Positions 36,301 to 49,155 of a DNA stretch of 64,000 nt are shown one piece after another; position 1 is the first letter of the stretch, and each line of letters begins with the position of its first letter. The notes under the pieces were generated by a model. It was not told the DNA's origin and ran no database searches. It was given only the letters and a program-made list of their open reading frames with translations. The stretch lies in contig PEDN01001352.1 of the NCBI GenBank assembly GCA_003864495.1, positions 434,001 through 498,000 of the forward strand, in the 5' to 3' direction. The DNA comes from Nemopilema nomurai (lineage: Eukaryota > Cnidaria > Scyphozoa > Rhizostomeae > Rhizostomatidae). A program made the translations under genes and the position numbers.

Positions 36301-39300
36301 TTAAGCTTTTGTGTTTTCTTTTAATAGTTATTTTTTGGGGTAAAGCATTTATTTATAAAGAAGTTTATTGGTCTTGAGATTTGTTGTTGTTACGTACCAG
36401 CTATACTTAAACCCTTTGCTGTATAATTTTTACCCTAAAAGTTGCTAGATAGCCTTTGTAGCTTGTCTTTTTCAGACAGCCTTGAGTTTTCTGGTTAATG
36501 ATAGCGGCCTTTGCCACGAAAATATCAATGTGTACGCTGTATTTGTCGACCCTGCGGGTGAATGGAAACTGGGCTCGGTCGAATACGTCCATAACCAAGG
36601 TGGGGATCCAGCTGCCAAACTACCAAGTCTTGGAAGGTATGATCCGCCAGAGGGGAAATCACCAAGGAAAAGGGAACACTGGTTAGTGATTTGCTGCTAG
36701 ATCATCTTATCTGTCAGCTTTTTATGCACTGGCTAAGGACGATTGTGGAACACGGATGCTAGAGTACTTTTTTGTCCAGCACTCACAAGATTTTGAATGT
36801 CCGATAATGACTGACCTGTGAAAGAAACTTTATAACTGCGCAAGAATGGTTTGAACGTTTGACAGTCTAACTGATTTGTATCAGAGCATACTGGAGGTCC
36901 ATCATAGTATCCGTCCAATGCACCTTTCTGTTGCAGTTGGCAGAAAAATTTGCTATGAAGCTGATAATTGCACCCAACACAGCTTTATTTCATGTTTTGT
37001 ATAAATGGGCCCTCTTAAACTATTTCTTGCAGGTCAACTGATTCATGGGGTCTTGGCTGTTTACTATGGGAAATATTTAACGGTCCAATGAAAAAGGCTG
37101 GTGAGTTGAAGGCTGTCAGCAAGGTAAGTCTGTACTTAGTCCAAAACGACACAGCTCTGTTTATTTTTCAGCTAGGGTGATGTCTATGTTTGAAGCGAGA
37201 CATCTTTTAACAATGAATTTCAATTCTACTTGACGCCGTCTTCTTTATTTTCTTTCTGTTTTGCCGATGAAAACGTCCAGATGGCAGAATCCGTCGCGTT
37301 CTTCTCTCACCTTTATTCACATTTAAGCTAAACAAATTTCGACGCTGGAGACGAGGCTTCCACTATATTATTTTTCAAATTTTTCATTAAAGATTTTGTT
37401 TGTTTAATTTTTTTTAAAAAACGTTATTTATTATGCAATTACATCCTGAACCTAGCGTTTATAAAGTATATTAATGAAGATGAATATTAATGTCTGTCCT
37501 AAATCGCTCGATGCCACGAAAGCAGAGATGGATATACCTTCACAACTCCAAGCTCCTTATGACTGATGGTAAACTAACCGTCATATACTGAATCCTGGTC
37601 GATGCGTTATTATTGCATGCAGCGTGGTATATGGACGTGGCAACTTATGACCTTTAAGTTCCATATTTAAAGACACGCACGAAAATGATACCATACATAT
37701 CTAGTAAAATATCACATTATATTGCGTAAATATAGCATAAAATGTATATATTATGCCTATTTATCTTGGAAGCTGTGGCTTACCTAAACGAAGAATTTTT
37801 TCTAGATTCCAAAGAACTTGCTGTCGCATTATTGTGAGCTCGTGACAGCCAACCCAAAGTCCAGGCTCAACCCAAGAGAATTTCTGTACAGATGTAAATG
37901 CCCTGGTCAGTACCTTGATGACGATTTCGTGAAAGCAAATCTTTTCCTTCAGGAGATACAGGTAAGACTATAACTTCAACATTGTCACACATTTAAATGA
38001 AGACCTCTTGGTTTTTATGACCGTTTCAATGAGAAGTTTACTTTGACTATTAGATGCTTTTGCAAAATGTTATCTACGATGGATGAAGTTTTCATGACGT
38101 ATGGCCTGATCCTTCTGCCAATATGCCTTTGTTGTTAATATCAAGGCTAATATTCATTTAAAACATTTCATTTACATTCCAATTCTGTAATTCAGGATTT
38201 TCGAAAATCATTTTGTCATTCAATCTTCACAAGATCGTACACTGGTTATCAAAAGTACTGATATTATTTTTTTTACATTTCAGATAAAAGATATTGCCGA
38301 GCAAAAGGAATTTTTCCAGTCGCTCAACAAATCCTTAGATACGTTTCCAGTGGCATTTTCGATCCACAAAATTCTCCCGGAACTTCTAAAAGCCTTTCAG
38401 TTTGGAGCCGCTGGCTCTTCCGTTCTTGGTCCACTGTTCAAGGTCCGTCGTTTAGCATTTTGTATACGGTATTCCAACATATGATTATTTCACATGCATT
38501 TGGTTTAGCAAATATTCTTCTGTATATATTTGGTCTAAATTCTGTGACTTTTTTCACTGATACCCCTAGGAATGAACATCAAGGTCTTTTACGAAGTATT
38601 AAATTTATGTTCTACCATGTTCTTTATCTTTGTAAAGCTCTTGCTTCCTAAAGTATTTTCGAATAATTTTGTGCCAGTTGCGGTTTCCTATGAACTAGCA
38701 ATTACGAATGTCCATGTAAGTATTATAACAAGGACAAGATGGCACTTTCTGTCAATGAGATGTGGAAATATAAGATATTGTAGTCCTTTCATTCATTTTT
38801 CAATTGTAATTTTAGATCGGAAAGCTACTGGACGAAGAAGAGTATCAAAAGAAGATCGTCCCGTGTGTCGTAAAACTCTTCTCTTCAAATGATCGTGCAA
38901 CTAGAATACAGCTCCTACAGCAGGTAAGCCGTCGAATCCAATTGATTTCAGCCTCGCTTTTTAACTTACAGGAATGATTGGGTGAACAGTTTAGGAGTTT
39001 TTGAGCCTACCCTTGCCTTAACGAAACGGCTTATTGAAAAGGGGACCGCTGATAAGTAGATTTAGCTTCGTCCTACTGACATTTTTCCAGATTACTGTTA
39101 CTGTGGTTGCGATATTTTTGCGATCAACTGGATCTTGTTATAACTTTTTGGATGCAATCACAGCCACTATCCTCTCGTATGACCTTCTTTGTCTTATTGC
39201 TGAAGTTTCTTGCTCGTGTTTAAGTTAAGTTACAATAGAAATAGCCCTTAAACCTTGTACTGGTCATTTAACAATAATCAAATTTCCTCCTTTAATTGCC

Positions 39301-42300
39301 GGGTGTAGTTAGTGGGTGCAGAAGTGTTAACCTTTTTACTAAACGTTGCTTTAAGACTTAAAATGCCCACGCAGTGGTAATTATTGAGACGGAAAGAGGA
39401 AATGAGTCTGTTCTTCAAAAGACACGGATTCACAGCAATAAGTATAAGGCATAATAAAATTTACACTGTCCTAGAGGTGGGTGTCCTCTACAGCGAAAAA
39501 CTCATATTCGAGGAGACAGTGTCGTCACGGTGTGTCCACGATACAATAGAAGATTACTGTTTATCAACTGATATAGAGTATACATATCGTACTGGCAAAG
39601 CTTTGAAGAGTTATAGTATGCGAAACTGTCTTTATATTGTTACCCTAAGTTCCATGCTGCTCGCCTTCAGGAGAAGCTTGGAGTATCAGCTTGGGACCGA
39701 CCCGTTAAATTAATTAGTGCATAACTTCTGCCTTTAAAGCATGAAGCACTTTTCAAAACTGACCAGCAGCAATCTACACGTAGCGAACCCTTACAACTGC
39801 CTTTTGATCGCAATAAGGGTAGAGCTCCAAGTAGAAACCGAGAACCGCCCCGTTCTATATATTATTAGCGTGCCTGCCATTTTATATGTCATTACTCTGG
39901 CGTTGTTGTGCGTTCTCTGTTTTATGCAGAGCCTGAACCCATCACAAACAACTATGCTTTACGTTTTGGAAATATGGGCAGTGCACAATCGCGAGTTGAA
40001 ATGGTAATGTTTCCTTGATAAAAAGATGTTTTCTTGATAAAAAGATGTTTTCTTGATAAAAAGATGTTTTCCTGATAACAACGTTCACTTTGTTTATTAT
40101 AGATGGACCAATTCGTGCATCACCTACAGCCAGCATTAGTTAACGATCAAGTCTTCCCCAACGTCGCCACTGGCTTTGGTGATACTTTGCCTGCTATGAG
40201 GGAGCAAACGGTTAAAGTACGTAATTTTCCTGTTTATCTCTCATCACAGTAAACGTATATAGTAAGGGGAAATTCTTTTTGAGACCTACAAAGGTGGTTT
40301 GGAAATATGAATCACAAAGTTCGATTGTCAGAATGATAAATGTTAAACATGGGTTGAAATATCTTTTGATATTTTATGCTACGCCGGTAAGAATTCCTGG
40401 AGGAGGAATTGCAAGGGTTGTTCAGCTTAGAGAGTGAAGCTTTAAATCAGTCGAAGGTATCTATATATTGAAGTTACATGTCAGCAAGAGTCACTTTAAT
40501 GTTACATGAGAGTCGAATGAGTGCTAGCCAATGGTGGTACACCTTACAGAATGAGAAACAGCAGGTAAATGCGTGCTGTGGATACTGATTATGATAAGAG
40601 TGGAGACAGAAGGAATCTATCAGTCTTGTACGATGCTCTGCTCTTTTCCCAGTCTGTCCTTTTTAGATTATCGCCACTGACTTGATCATTTTTGTTATAG
40701 TCAATGATCTTGCTGGCTCCGAAGTTATCAGAAAAGACCATAAACAACCAGTTACTTCGGTATTTCGCCAAACTTCAAATGGACGAGCAAGTAAGAATTC
40801 AATTTATTCGTTTTCGGAACGCCAGCCAATAATTTTATTGCTAGTGTTATCGCGTGCTTAACCAACGCACACTTTGATGCAAACCAGATAATCGAACGCG
40901 CTGCTCAAATCAAAAGAAACCCTTATCTCTTCAACCCCCGCAATCTTAGTGGCTGCTTTGTTAAGCGAGTCGAGAATTCCCATATCCTGTTAATGCTTAA
41001 GTAGGAAATTCGGGTCAAATTTTTCACTCATCTTTTTAAAATGTCTGAAATTATGAATCTGCTTTGAATTTTAATTTTTCTCAAGAATAAGAATATGCCA
41101 TAATAATGTTTTAATAATTCAAATCGTCAATATATATTCCTTTTTTTAGTTTTCACGGAAAATCTCTTAGTTTAGCAATAAAGGCTTCGTTTTTTGCCCA
41201 ACCGAATTATCATAATAGTGAGGCAACGGAAAACGAACGCCATTTCCCATTGGTTATAAGAGATTTTTTAATTTCAACTTGTTGATCATTTTAGGGCGGC
41301 TCTCCTTTTTTTAAATTTTTCTGCACACAATTTCTTTTGTTGCTCCCTTTTTCTCGAATCGAATATCAATTATCCTCATAATTTGTACACATAATTGTAC
41401 ACATAACCCTTTTAAATTTTCATACGTTTGTAAAATGAGTAGTTTTTGTATTTAGAAATTCCTGAAGTATTTTTCAGATTTGAAATTTAAAAAAATCATG
41501 TGAAGCCTTTTTACCCTTGCATATTATTTTAAATAATGCGCATAGGCTGTTTTTCATTATAATGTTGTTTTTTAGCCTGGCATAAGAACAAACACGACCA
41601 TTTGCCTGGGGAAAATAGCTTCCCATTTGCCTGAAGCTGTAAGTAGTGTTCTGGAGTAACATTTAGATTAACGTTAAAAAATACACTCCTTAACTAATTG
41701 TCATAAAGGGGGAAGTGATTTCTAGATTTTTATCAACTGTCAAAACTTTAATTTCCCTATTATGTAGCATGTCGCGGGTAATCTGAGGCATGAATATTTC
41801 CGTCTAGCTTTCTTTTGTAGTAATTTAATCTTTTGAATTGTAGACGCGACAAAAAGTATTGATTCCTGCATTCTTGAGGTCTCTTCGTGACCCGTTTCCT
41901 CCCGCGAGATCTGCGGGCATTCTCGCGCTGGCTGCCACGCAGGATCTGTTCTCGCTGCAAGAAATCGCCTGTAAAATTCTCCCATCTCTCTGTTCAGCTT
42001 CTATTGACAACGAAAAGAGTGTCAGAGACAATGTAAGTACTTCAGTTCTCAGAAAGGTGTTAAAGCCACATATACAAACTTTTTGCGCCCATTAGAAGTT
42101 TTTTTTTTCATTTTTCGAATTTCTGTACACTCAAGTTAGAGTGAAAGTGGTGCTTAACGATGCAACAGTTTTTATTTTTGCTTTGTTACCAGTGATAAGA
42201 CCCTTGTGTAATAGGATTTCCCCTTTGCAATATGCCCTATTTTTTGGATTTAATATGTCAATCATCACTAATGTGGCAAATTGCATTATATGTTATGCAT

Positions 42301-45300
42301 GTATGTATGTTTGAAGCTTGCAAGAATTATTGACGTGAAAGATGTCGAATTCCTTTATTGTCCTGCAAATTCCGCGTCAGATAGAAGGGCATTGGGAGAC
42401 AAGTATTAAAGAAATCTATGCAATAGAGAGTCTTGTGATAGAATATTTGGAAATTTCTGCAAAAAGCAAAAATTTCAAATTGGTGCTAATTCAAAAAAAT
42501 TTCAATGCTTGGAATTTTCCAGATTATCACCTCCTTAAGTAGTTTTGTCAATGTTTTTCTCCATTTCAATGCTTGAATTTTCAGTATTATCACCTCCTTA
42601 AGTAGTTTTATCACTACTCGGAAGTCTTATCTTTTTTGCTAAGATTTTAATCTTCTTTTTGCTGCTTTGCAAGGCACTCAAGGCAATCAAAGCGTTAGTG
42701 AACAAAGTTGAAGATGCGTCAAATAACCCAGGCAGTCAACTGAATTCTCAAGGTATTACTTTTAATCCCTTCATTTAGAACTAAAAGTACTTTATAAAAG
42801 TTATCAAAACAAATTAGTTGCAACAGTTTGGTTTTCCACATTTATTAAGAAGCTGTCTCAATCAACGATTGTCCGGCCGAGGAAGCCTCCAAGAAATGAC
42901 TTCAATAACAAAGTAAAGGCAAAGTAGCATCGAACATCAGTCTGATTTAATAAACATTCGAGTTTTTCTGAGTAAGCGCAGGCTGGATCCAAGTACTCGA
43001 TCCTAAAACATTTTCTGGTCCACTGCTGTTACACCCTTCCCAACGCACATTATCATTTGTGTTATTTGACGCTGCCTTTAGTTGTCACCATGTGTTTGCT
43101 CGATATGCTTTCTGACAAGAAGATCAACTGTTGCTGTTGTTAACTGTGTTTGGTCGTCTTTGTTGTTGTCATTGACACATTGTTTCCAGGCAACGAAGGA
43201 TCGCAGAGTAATGCCAAGTCGTCTTCATCCTGGACTGGCTGGGCTGTTTCCTCGCTGACGTCACGAATTTACGGAGGCCAACAAGGGGCTACGGGTCAGG
43301 AGCCAATCACTGAGAATACGAAGGCAGAAAGGCCGTCAGATTCGAAGCCAGGTTCGTTCGAGCTACGTTGCTGTTATCAAGAGTTTTAAGATACCATGTT
43401 TGTCACAAAAGTAATATTGAAAAGAAAGAGCGGATCATTGTTGTTTACTCTGTGTGAAGGTATTTCAGTGATTTATTGTTTACTTTGCATCGCCACACCT
43501 GGTCATCCTGGCTCAACTTTCCTCGCTCCTCTGCCTAGGCGTTTCCATTCTCTTGCATCATCATTACATCATCCTCATATATCTTACGTCAGGTATTGTC
43601 AGAGTCATAGGCAAGAAGCAGAGTACAACAGGCAACGCATTGCCTCCCCTTCTCTCTCTTCCGCTCGCTCTGGCTCCGTGTTCTTTGCATGTTAAATAAT
43701 ACGACGATGGCTCGGATCGTCCATAAAAATGAGCAACGCAGTCAGTAGAAGCTTATCTCAACACGATTCTTCACGTTACACAATATCTTTCTTTGTTTTG
43801 TGTGTCTTTAGCGTTTGTAGTCCTAATGAATGCCATGCTACTATCATGAAGAACGAGATCAGCTTTTGTTGCGTTACTTTATTTTATAAAATGTTTTTCG
43901 ATATTTATCGCCGTATTATTTCCTTTTTACCAGCTCCTGCCCCTGAAACGAAGCCAGTTACACAAATTCCCCCTCCCACAGAAGCCAGTGAAAGATCAAC
44001 CCCAGATTTTGCAGATGCATGGAGTGATGATAACTGGGAGGATCTCAATGTAAGCACTGTTCTTATTCGTGAACGGTCGCAATGTATCTTGATATTATAT
44101 TTTATCATTCTTTTTGTATATCCTAGGAAAACCCCTTTCTGCAGTTTACAAAGATGAAGACCTTTTAAGACCTTAAGGTCAATTCTCCTGAAAACTCATG
44201 TCTTTTGAACTTCCGAGTAAAGAAAGACTCAGGACCTTGTAAATATCAATGCACAATTTGCTTAGAGATTTAAGGTCCCCTATCTAATTGCTTCTTCGAT
44301 GAAAAAGGAGCCCTTTTACAAACAGGTGTTTTTCGCTGAACAATCTGTCTTTAGGAAAATCCTTGTGGAAACATTTGCTTCTCAATCCTCATCTTATTTG
44401 GCCTTTGACTGCAAGCGAAGCTTTTCCAGCTTTCTGTTTTCTATTTTCTGTTTCTTCTGTTTGTGTTTTTTGGGCTGTTCTCGCTTGACAACCTGTCTTT
44501 AGATTAATTTTTTGGAATTTCAAAGGTCTTGGGTCTTGTACCCCACGATAATCAATGCATGTTTGGGATATGCATGTTATAAGGCTTCCAAGCAATCTAG
44601 GAAAATTTTGTGTTTAGGTGTTTTGTAGGTTTATGAGGTATGAGAATCTTTACAAACGAATTTCTTTTTCACACCAAGTATTGTTTTAATTCTTTTTTTC
44701 GCTCACTATTTGCTATTCTAGGTCTTCAAGTATGTTATCTTCTGATGCCATCTTTTTCTTATTAGTATCCCTGCAATAACGCTCCTCATTAGAAGTGTCT
44801 CCTCGATCGAGTTGTGGGCATATGCTTCTTCACACCCTCTTCTGCATGTTCTGTAGTGAAGCATGAGATAATTTCGATTTCAAGATGATAGCTACGACGA
44901 GCCACATAGTAGATGAATTAAGACAAGATAGCCATTTGTTGATATTATTTCATTGATACATCCCCTCATATTTCTTATTTGCCTCGCTGTTTTCTCCATC
45001 TTGGTTATTTCCGCCTGCTTTTCCATTTACTGTGCTCGGTTATCTCCATATTTAGGTATTTCTGCCTGTTTACCCATGCATCTATTGTTTTAGGTTAATT
45101 ATTCACCACGTTTCCATATATATGCATCCACTTTTGGTTTTCTTCTGATTATGCCGTAACCGTTTATGTCTTAACCGACTATGTAAAAGTATATGTCTTA
45201 ACCTGGCAATTCATGGATATGTCAATGAAATCGTAGCAGTGCAAGCCTCGAATCAGTGGAAGCTTTATCTCGATTCGAGGCCTCGTGTCAATTTGAAGAC

Positions 45301-48300
45301 AAAGCACGTCTTTCAATTACACAGGAGGAAGTCTGCATTTCAACTCAAGATACGATATGCTAGTTTAAATGTAATCTTTGTAGATCGATCCCTGTCATGT
45401 CGCAAATGGCTTTTTATATCTCCTGAAAAGCGCATTTTGCCCTGTGATCGCATTAGGGACATCTTAATTTCCTTATTAGGCCCTTGCGAACGCTCGTAAA
45501 CATCTCTGTAGACATGGTCTGGGTTTTGAATGACAGGACCCGAATGTACTCTCTCATGGGTGCTGCAGTCACTAAATCTTCATCAAATAAAGCCGTGTCG
45601 TTATTAAACGTGATTACACTTTTGCCAGTAGGCTGCAGAAGAGTGGGCTATATTGAGTCTGTAAAGATAAATGCGCTTGTGATTCCCATGGATAAAGGTT
45701 CATTAAACCAGCATTTTCTCTAAAATCGATGCAATCACAAATGCGATAGCAGCTAAATATGCAGGACAGGACAACCATTTTGTGGACAAATCATCATCTT
45801 CGAGTCTTGACAGAAAAGGATTTTTAGCAGTAGATTATTTATCCCTGGCTCACAAATTTCACAGAAAAATACATCTGAACCAAATATTACCAGCAATCCA
45901 GATTTTGTTGCATCATTACTCGTAATTCCTAGCTGACTTTGTTTATTTTTCTCATGAAGAAAACATCGACAGTTAAATAGATAAACATGGATAAATGAAT
46001 CAGCATAGATCTTGGCTAAGTCAAGTTTTGCGAAACCAAATGAATTTTCGGTTTTGTTATCTAAATTGTTGTAGAATTCGGGCTTGATAAATTCGAAGGT
46101 AAGCCTTTAGATGGCTCATCCAAAGCTTTCGGGATATTTCTTACCTACTTTATCCCTGCTTACCGTTATCACCTTTGATATATAATGAAGGGTAAGTTGA
46201 ATTTGTTGCTGCAGGAATCTGCTTCAACATGCAACTCTTTTCAGGTTATTTTTTTTGACTCCAATGTTTTGTACCAGCTACCGTTTGCGTGCCTCGCTTT
46301 GACGCGTTCTTTCGCACTTTGTTCCTTCGTGTTAAGTTTTCTAGGGTATTGTGGTTTTTGGTCAGCACTCTCTTAACTTTGAGAAACACCGCACGAGTGC
46401 AGATCCTTCATTTATCTAAACGGAATATTGGCTTTCTTGTTTATCCAAATGTACTAATTATCAGTTTAGTTTTCAGTTTGGCTCAGTCCATGGTACATGT
46501 CTAGACCAACTTTTCTCTTTCATCCGTTCAGGATAATGGTATTTCAAGTATACAGAACGATTTGCTAGACGCTAAGAAGGAGATTACCCAGTTCAATAAA
46601 ATGGCTACGGTAAGTAAATGAACCAGTTTTTTTCCTTTCATTGGAAGTCATCAGTGCATCAATGCTCCCTCCGATTGTTCCATATGTCTGTCACTTCCTA
46701 ATGAAGTTTCTCTTTGAATTGGTTGTAGCCGGGCTAAAAACAGCCCTGTCCGATCAAAGTGATAGCATAAATTGGCAAAAACGTCGATATTCTGAACCGA
46801 TTTTGACCTCACTTCACTTGTATTTCCGACGTAGACATTTTCATGTCAGGCCTAATCAAGGCAGTCAGCAAACTGAGTCCGAAGCTGTCTCTCGTTCCTC
46901 GTTATCACTGTACAGGATGTGAGGGTTTTGCTGAAGTTTCCTCTTAATATTTTCCAAAAAACAAGATAAATTATTGCGCTCTGTGCCCCCTTGCTAATTG
47001 GAATATTTTCTCCATTATTAGGATTTACAATTACACTTTTGCTGCGACTTGAACACAAGATTTCGGAGAAGATTTCATTCTCATTAACTGCTGAAGGATT
47101 TGCGCTAACGTCTGAATACCAAGCAAATGCAAAAACAGTCAAAACTGCAATTTCTGTTCAAAAGAGCATACCCCATTAATTGTGACAAAGAACTATTCAA
47201 CCTTGTGTAATCTTCTGTATAACTGACGCAATCCAGTTTATAGACAGAATTAAAGAAAGTAAATGATAGAAGCTCCAAATAATTCTTTCTTTGATAACAG
47301 TTGTCCCTTTCTTTCATGCGCAGCAAAAGGCTGATGATGGTGGAAGCAGTGACAGCGATTATGGCGACTGGGGCAATGACGATTGGGGCATAGAGCCAGT
47401 GGCTCCGAAACAGAAGGTACGTCGTCTCTCTGCTAAGATCCCTCTGGCTGGCGTCGCAGGCGTTTTGCCTGTCTTGATAAAAGGAGTCAAGCACTTTTCT
47501 TCAATTGATTGTCCTAAATACTTTTGCACTTTGTATTGCTATGAACCAAAACTTGCAGAAACCCAGTCGTAAACAGTGGATAATGAAATGAAAAACTGTC
47601 GCGGTAGTTTCATTACTTCTTTTTAGTTTTCCACTCAGATAATTGACTCTAGCCTGTGATGATTTAAGGCGGCTAGTACCAGCCATTTCAACACTAGCGC
47701 ACACCCTAAATTGTACATGCGCCTTGTTTATACTTTCAGTCATTAACTGCTCCTCCTTGTGCAGTCCTTGTTTTCAATTTTTTTCTCTTTGTAGACAAGC
47801 AAAAAGAAGGAAAAGGAATTAAATCTAAGCTCTACTGGCCCGAGTAACTCACAGAATGAAAGTAGTTGGTCTAATCGAGATCCTTCGCCAAGATCCGTTG
47901 CAAATCTTCTGGGCATGGAAAACGGGTCTGGAGACGATTTTATGGACATAGGAGCGAATGTACCGATGGGTGTCAGCAACAACTGGGCTGATGCTGATGC
48001 CTGGGTGGGTTGCACGTTTTTAAGAACCAAGACACTTAGACCCTGTTTACACGAGCTGAACTTGGACCCTGTTTACAAGAGTTCTGTTCTAAATTGAACC
48101 GTTCCGAAAACTAGCCCAAATAGGCGTTGCGTTTACACGAGCACTGTTGAAACCGTTCCATTTGGGGCCTGCTATCCGTTCTCTTTTGGCTCCGCTACAG
48201 AAGTAGTTCCATTTGGAACCGTTCCATTTGGGACCTGCTATCCGTTCTCTTTTGGCTCCGCTACAGAAATAGTTTCATTTGGAACCGTTCCATTTGGCTC

Positions 48301-49155
48301 CCGTGTAAACAAGGTCTTACTTGCATCATGAAACTTACAAAATAATATTGTGAAATATTTCCTTTATTTCTGTATTACCTCAACTGAATTTCGTGTACAA
48401 AACGGCAATGTTAGAAATTTAAGAATTTTAGCACAACTGAAATATTTAAAAGCAAACTAAGTGACGTTACAGTTTTCTCTTTTAACAAGAGAGATTAACC
48501 CTGTGCAATTTGTCGCTGAAGGATTTCTCATCCGCAATTGGCAGAAAATGATATGACTTTCTTTGAGTATCGAACAGTGTATTACTGAAGGTTATAATTT
48601 GAACAAAACTAATATATTAAGAGCGAAATTCATGTAAGAAGAAAATGGTATCAAAACAAACGCTGGTGTAGGTAAGAGAGTTTTTCCAGTTATGGCCGTC
48701 AATGTGATACGTAGAAATAGAATCTCTTGAAAGACCCTTCTTCATCTGACCTGTCTTTTCAGCCTCCAAGACCTCATGCACAGGAGGCTCAGAATACGAG
48801 GCCACCGATGAATAGCACAAAGCAAAACAAGGAAGAGTTCCGGGAAAAGCCTTTTGCTGACTCTGGAGCAAAGCAAGAGATTGGTAGTATGTCGGTTGCT
48901 GTGAGCGAGTCTGCTTGGAGCGGCGGAGGCGACTGGGAAGGAGATGGCTGGGGCGATCTTGGAGAAACTACAGACGTTGTCGAAAAAGAGGCCGCTCCCT
49001 TTCAGGATAAAGAGGCTAAGAAGGCAGAACTTTTGAAAAAGCGGGAAGAGCGAAAACAGCAAAGAGAACAGGCGATGCGCGAGCGAAAACAAAAGGGTGG
49101 TGGGGCGTTGAAATTAGGGGCTGTTAAGAAGGTTAATAAGAGTAGTTTTGAGTAA
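33317..49155 (+). CDS. SCYL1: SCYL1-like N-terminal kinase-like protein (pseudokinase, Golgi/COPI trafficking scaffold)
   Basis: Twenty exons: 33317-33445, 34555-34614, 34899-34979, 35391-35504, 36476-36681, 37033-37123, 37806-37961, 38284-38442, 38816-38923, 40103-40216, 40701-40790, 41576-41638, 41844-42032, 42674-42752, 43190-43351, 43934-44049, 46532-46609, 47324-47416, 47795-48004, 48763-49155. All are in phase, giving 896 residues (human SCYL1 808). In mammals SCYL1 is a catalytically inactive kinase-like scaffold binding COPI and Arf. Residues about 20-310 form the kinase-like domain ([58 protein letters not shown]). The HRD and DFG motifs are replaced, as in SCYL1. Residues about 330-550 are HEAT-type helices ([38 protein letters not shown]). 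[14 protein letters not shown] follows, then an acidic tail with repeated Trp motifs and a charged C-terminal helix ([20 protein letters not shown]). The end, [14 protein letters not shown], lacks the human terminal RKLD. Confidence 0.95.
34258..34269. repeat. Target-site duplication, left copy
   Basis: TGCAATTTTTAC, repeated exactly at 34378-34389, bracketing the tRNA-derived insertion. Confidence 0.8.
34270..34377 (-). mobile_element. tRNA-derived SINE-like retroposon
   Basis: On the minus strand, 34374-34299 folds like a tRNA. The TGACCC and GGGTCA acceptor arms pair, the D arm is GCTC-AGTTGGTG-GAGC, and the TTGAC/GTCAA anticodon stem encloses AAACAAA. Pol III A-box (TAGCTCAGTTGG) and B-box-like (AGTTTGAGTCC) sequences are present. 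Position 33 is A instead of the universal T and the T stem is mismatched, so it is not a working tRNA. A 29-base tail follows. The 108-base insert lies between exact 12-base duplications in intron 1 of the SCYL1-like gene, which marks retroposition. Confidence 0.78.
34378..34389. repeat. Target-site duplication, right copy
   Basis: TGCAATTTTTAC, identical to 34258-34269. Confidence 0.8.
40012..40078. repeat. Minisatellite, 19-base unit, about 3.5 copies
   Basis: CTTGATAAAAAGATGTTTT is repeated three times plus a partial copy, in the intron before the SCYL1 exon at 40103. It ends about 25 bases before that exon's acceptor, so length changes could affect its branch point. Confidence 0.8.
42500..42611. 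repeat. Two-copy tandem duplication in a SCYL1 intron
   Basis: TTTCAATGCTTG...TTATCACCTCCTTAAGTAG occurs twice, about 64 bases apart (42500-42550 and 42564-42611), with small differences. It lies in the intron before the exon at 42674. Confidence 0.65.
45245..45281. repeat. Perfect 10-bp inverted repeat
   Basis: GCCTCGAATC (45245-45254) and GATTCGAGGC (45272-45281) are exact reverse complements with a 17-base loop, in the large SCYL1 intron 44050-46531. Function unknown. Confidence 0.5.
48039..48316. mobile_element. Harbinger-like MITE with TTA target duplication
   Basis: The termini GACCCTGTTTACACG and CGTGTAAACAAGGTC are inverted repeats with one mismatch. TTA sits directly outside both ends (48036-48038 and 48317-48319). 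A TWA trinucleotide duplication is the known hallmark of PIF/Harbinger elements. The 278-base interior has no coding frame and holds two 66-base tandem copies (48155-48220, 48221-48286) plus a partial third. It lies in the last intron of the SCYL1-like gene. Confidence 0.85.
48155..48302. repeat. 66-base tandem repeat inside the MITE
   Basis: Each unit starts GTTCCATTTGGG and ends TTCATTTGGAACC or a close variant. There are two full copies and a 16-base start of a third. Differences between copies are few, so the internal duplication looks recent relative to the element. Confidence 0.8.

Noticed and set aside
39384..40007. Plus-strand frames of 109 and 88 codons within a SCYL1 intron
   Set aside because: They lie between in-phase SCYL1 exons (38816-38923 and 40103-40216), match nothing recognised and are not needed for the protein.
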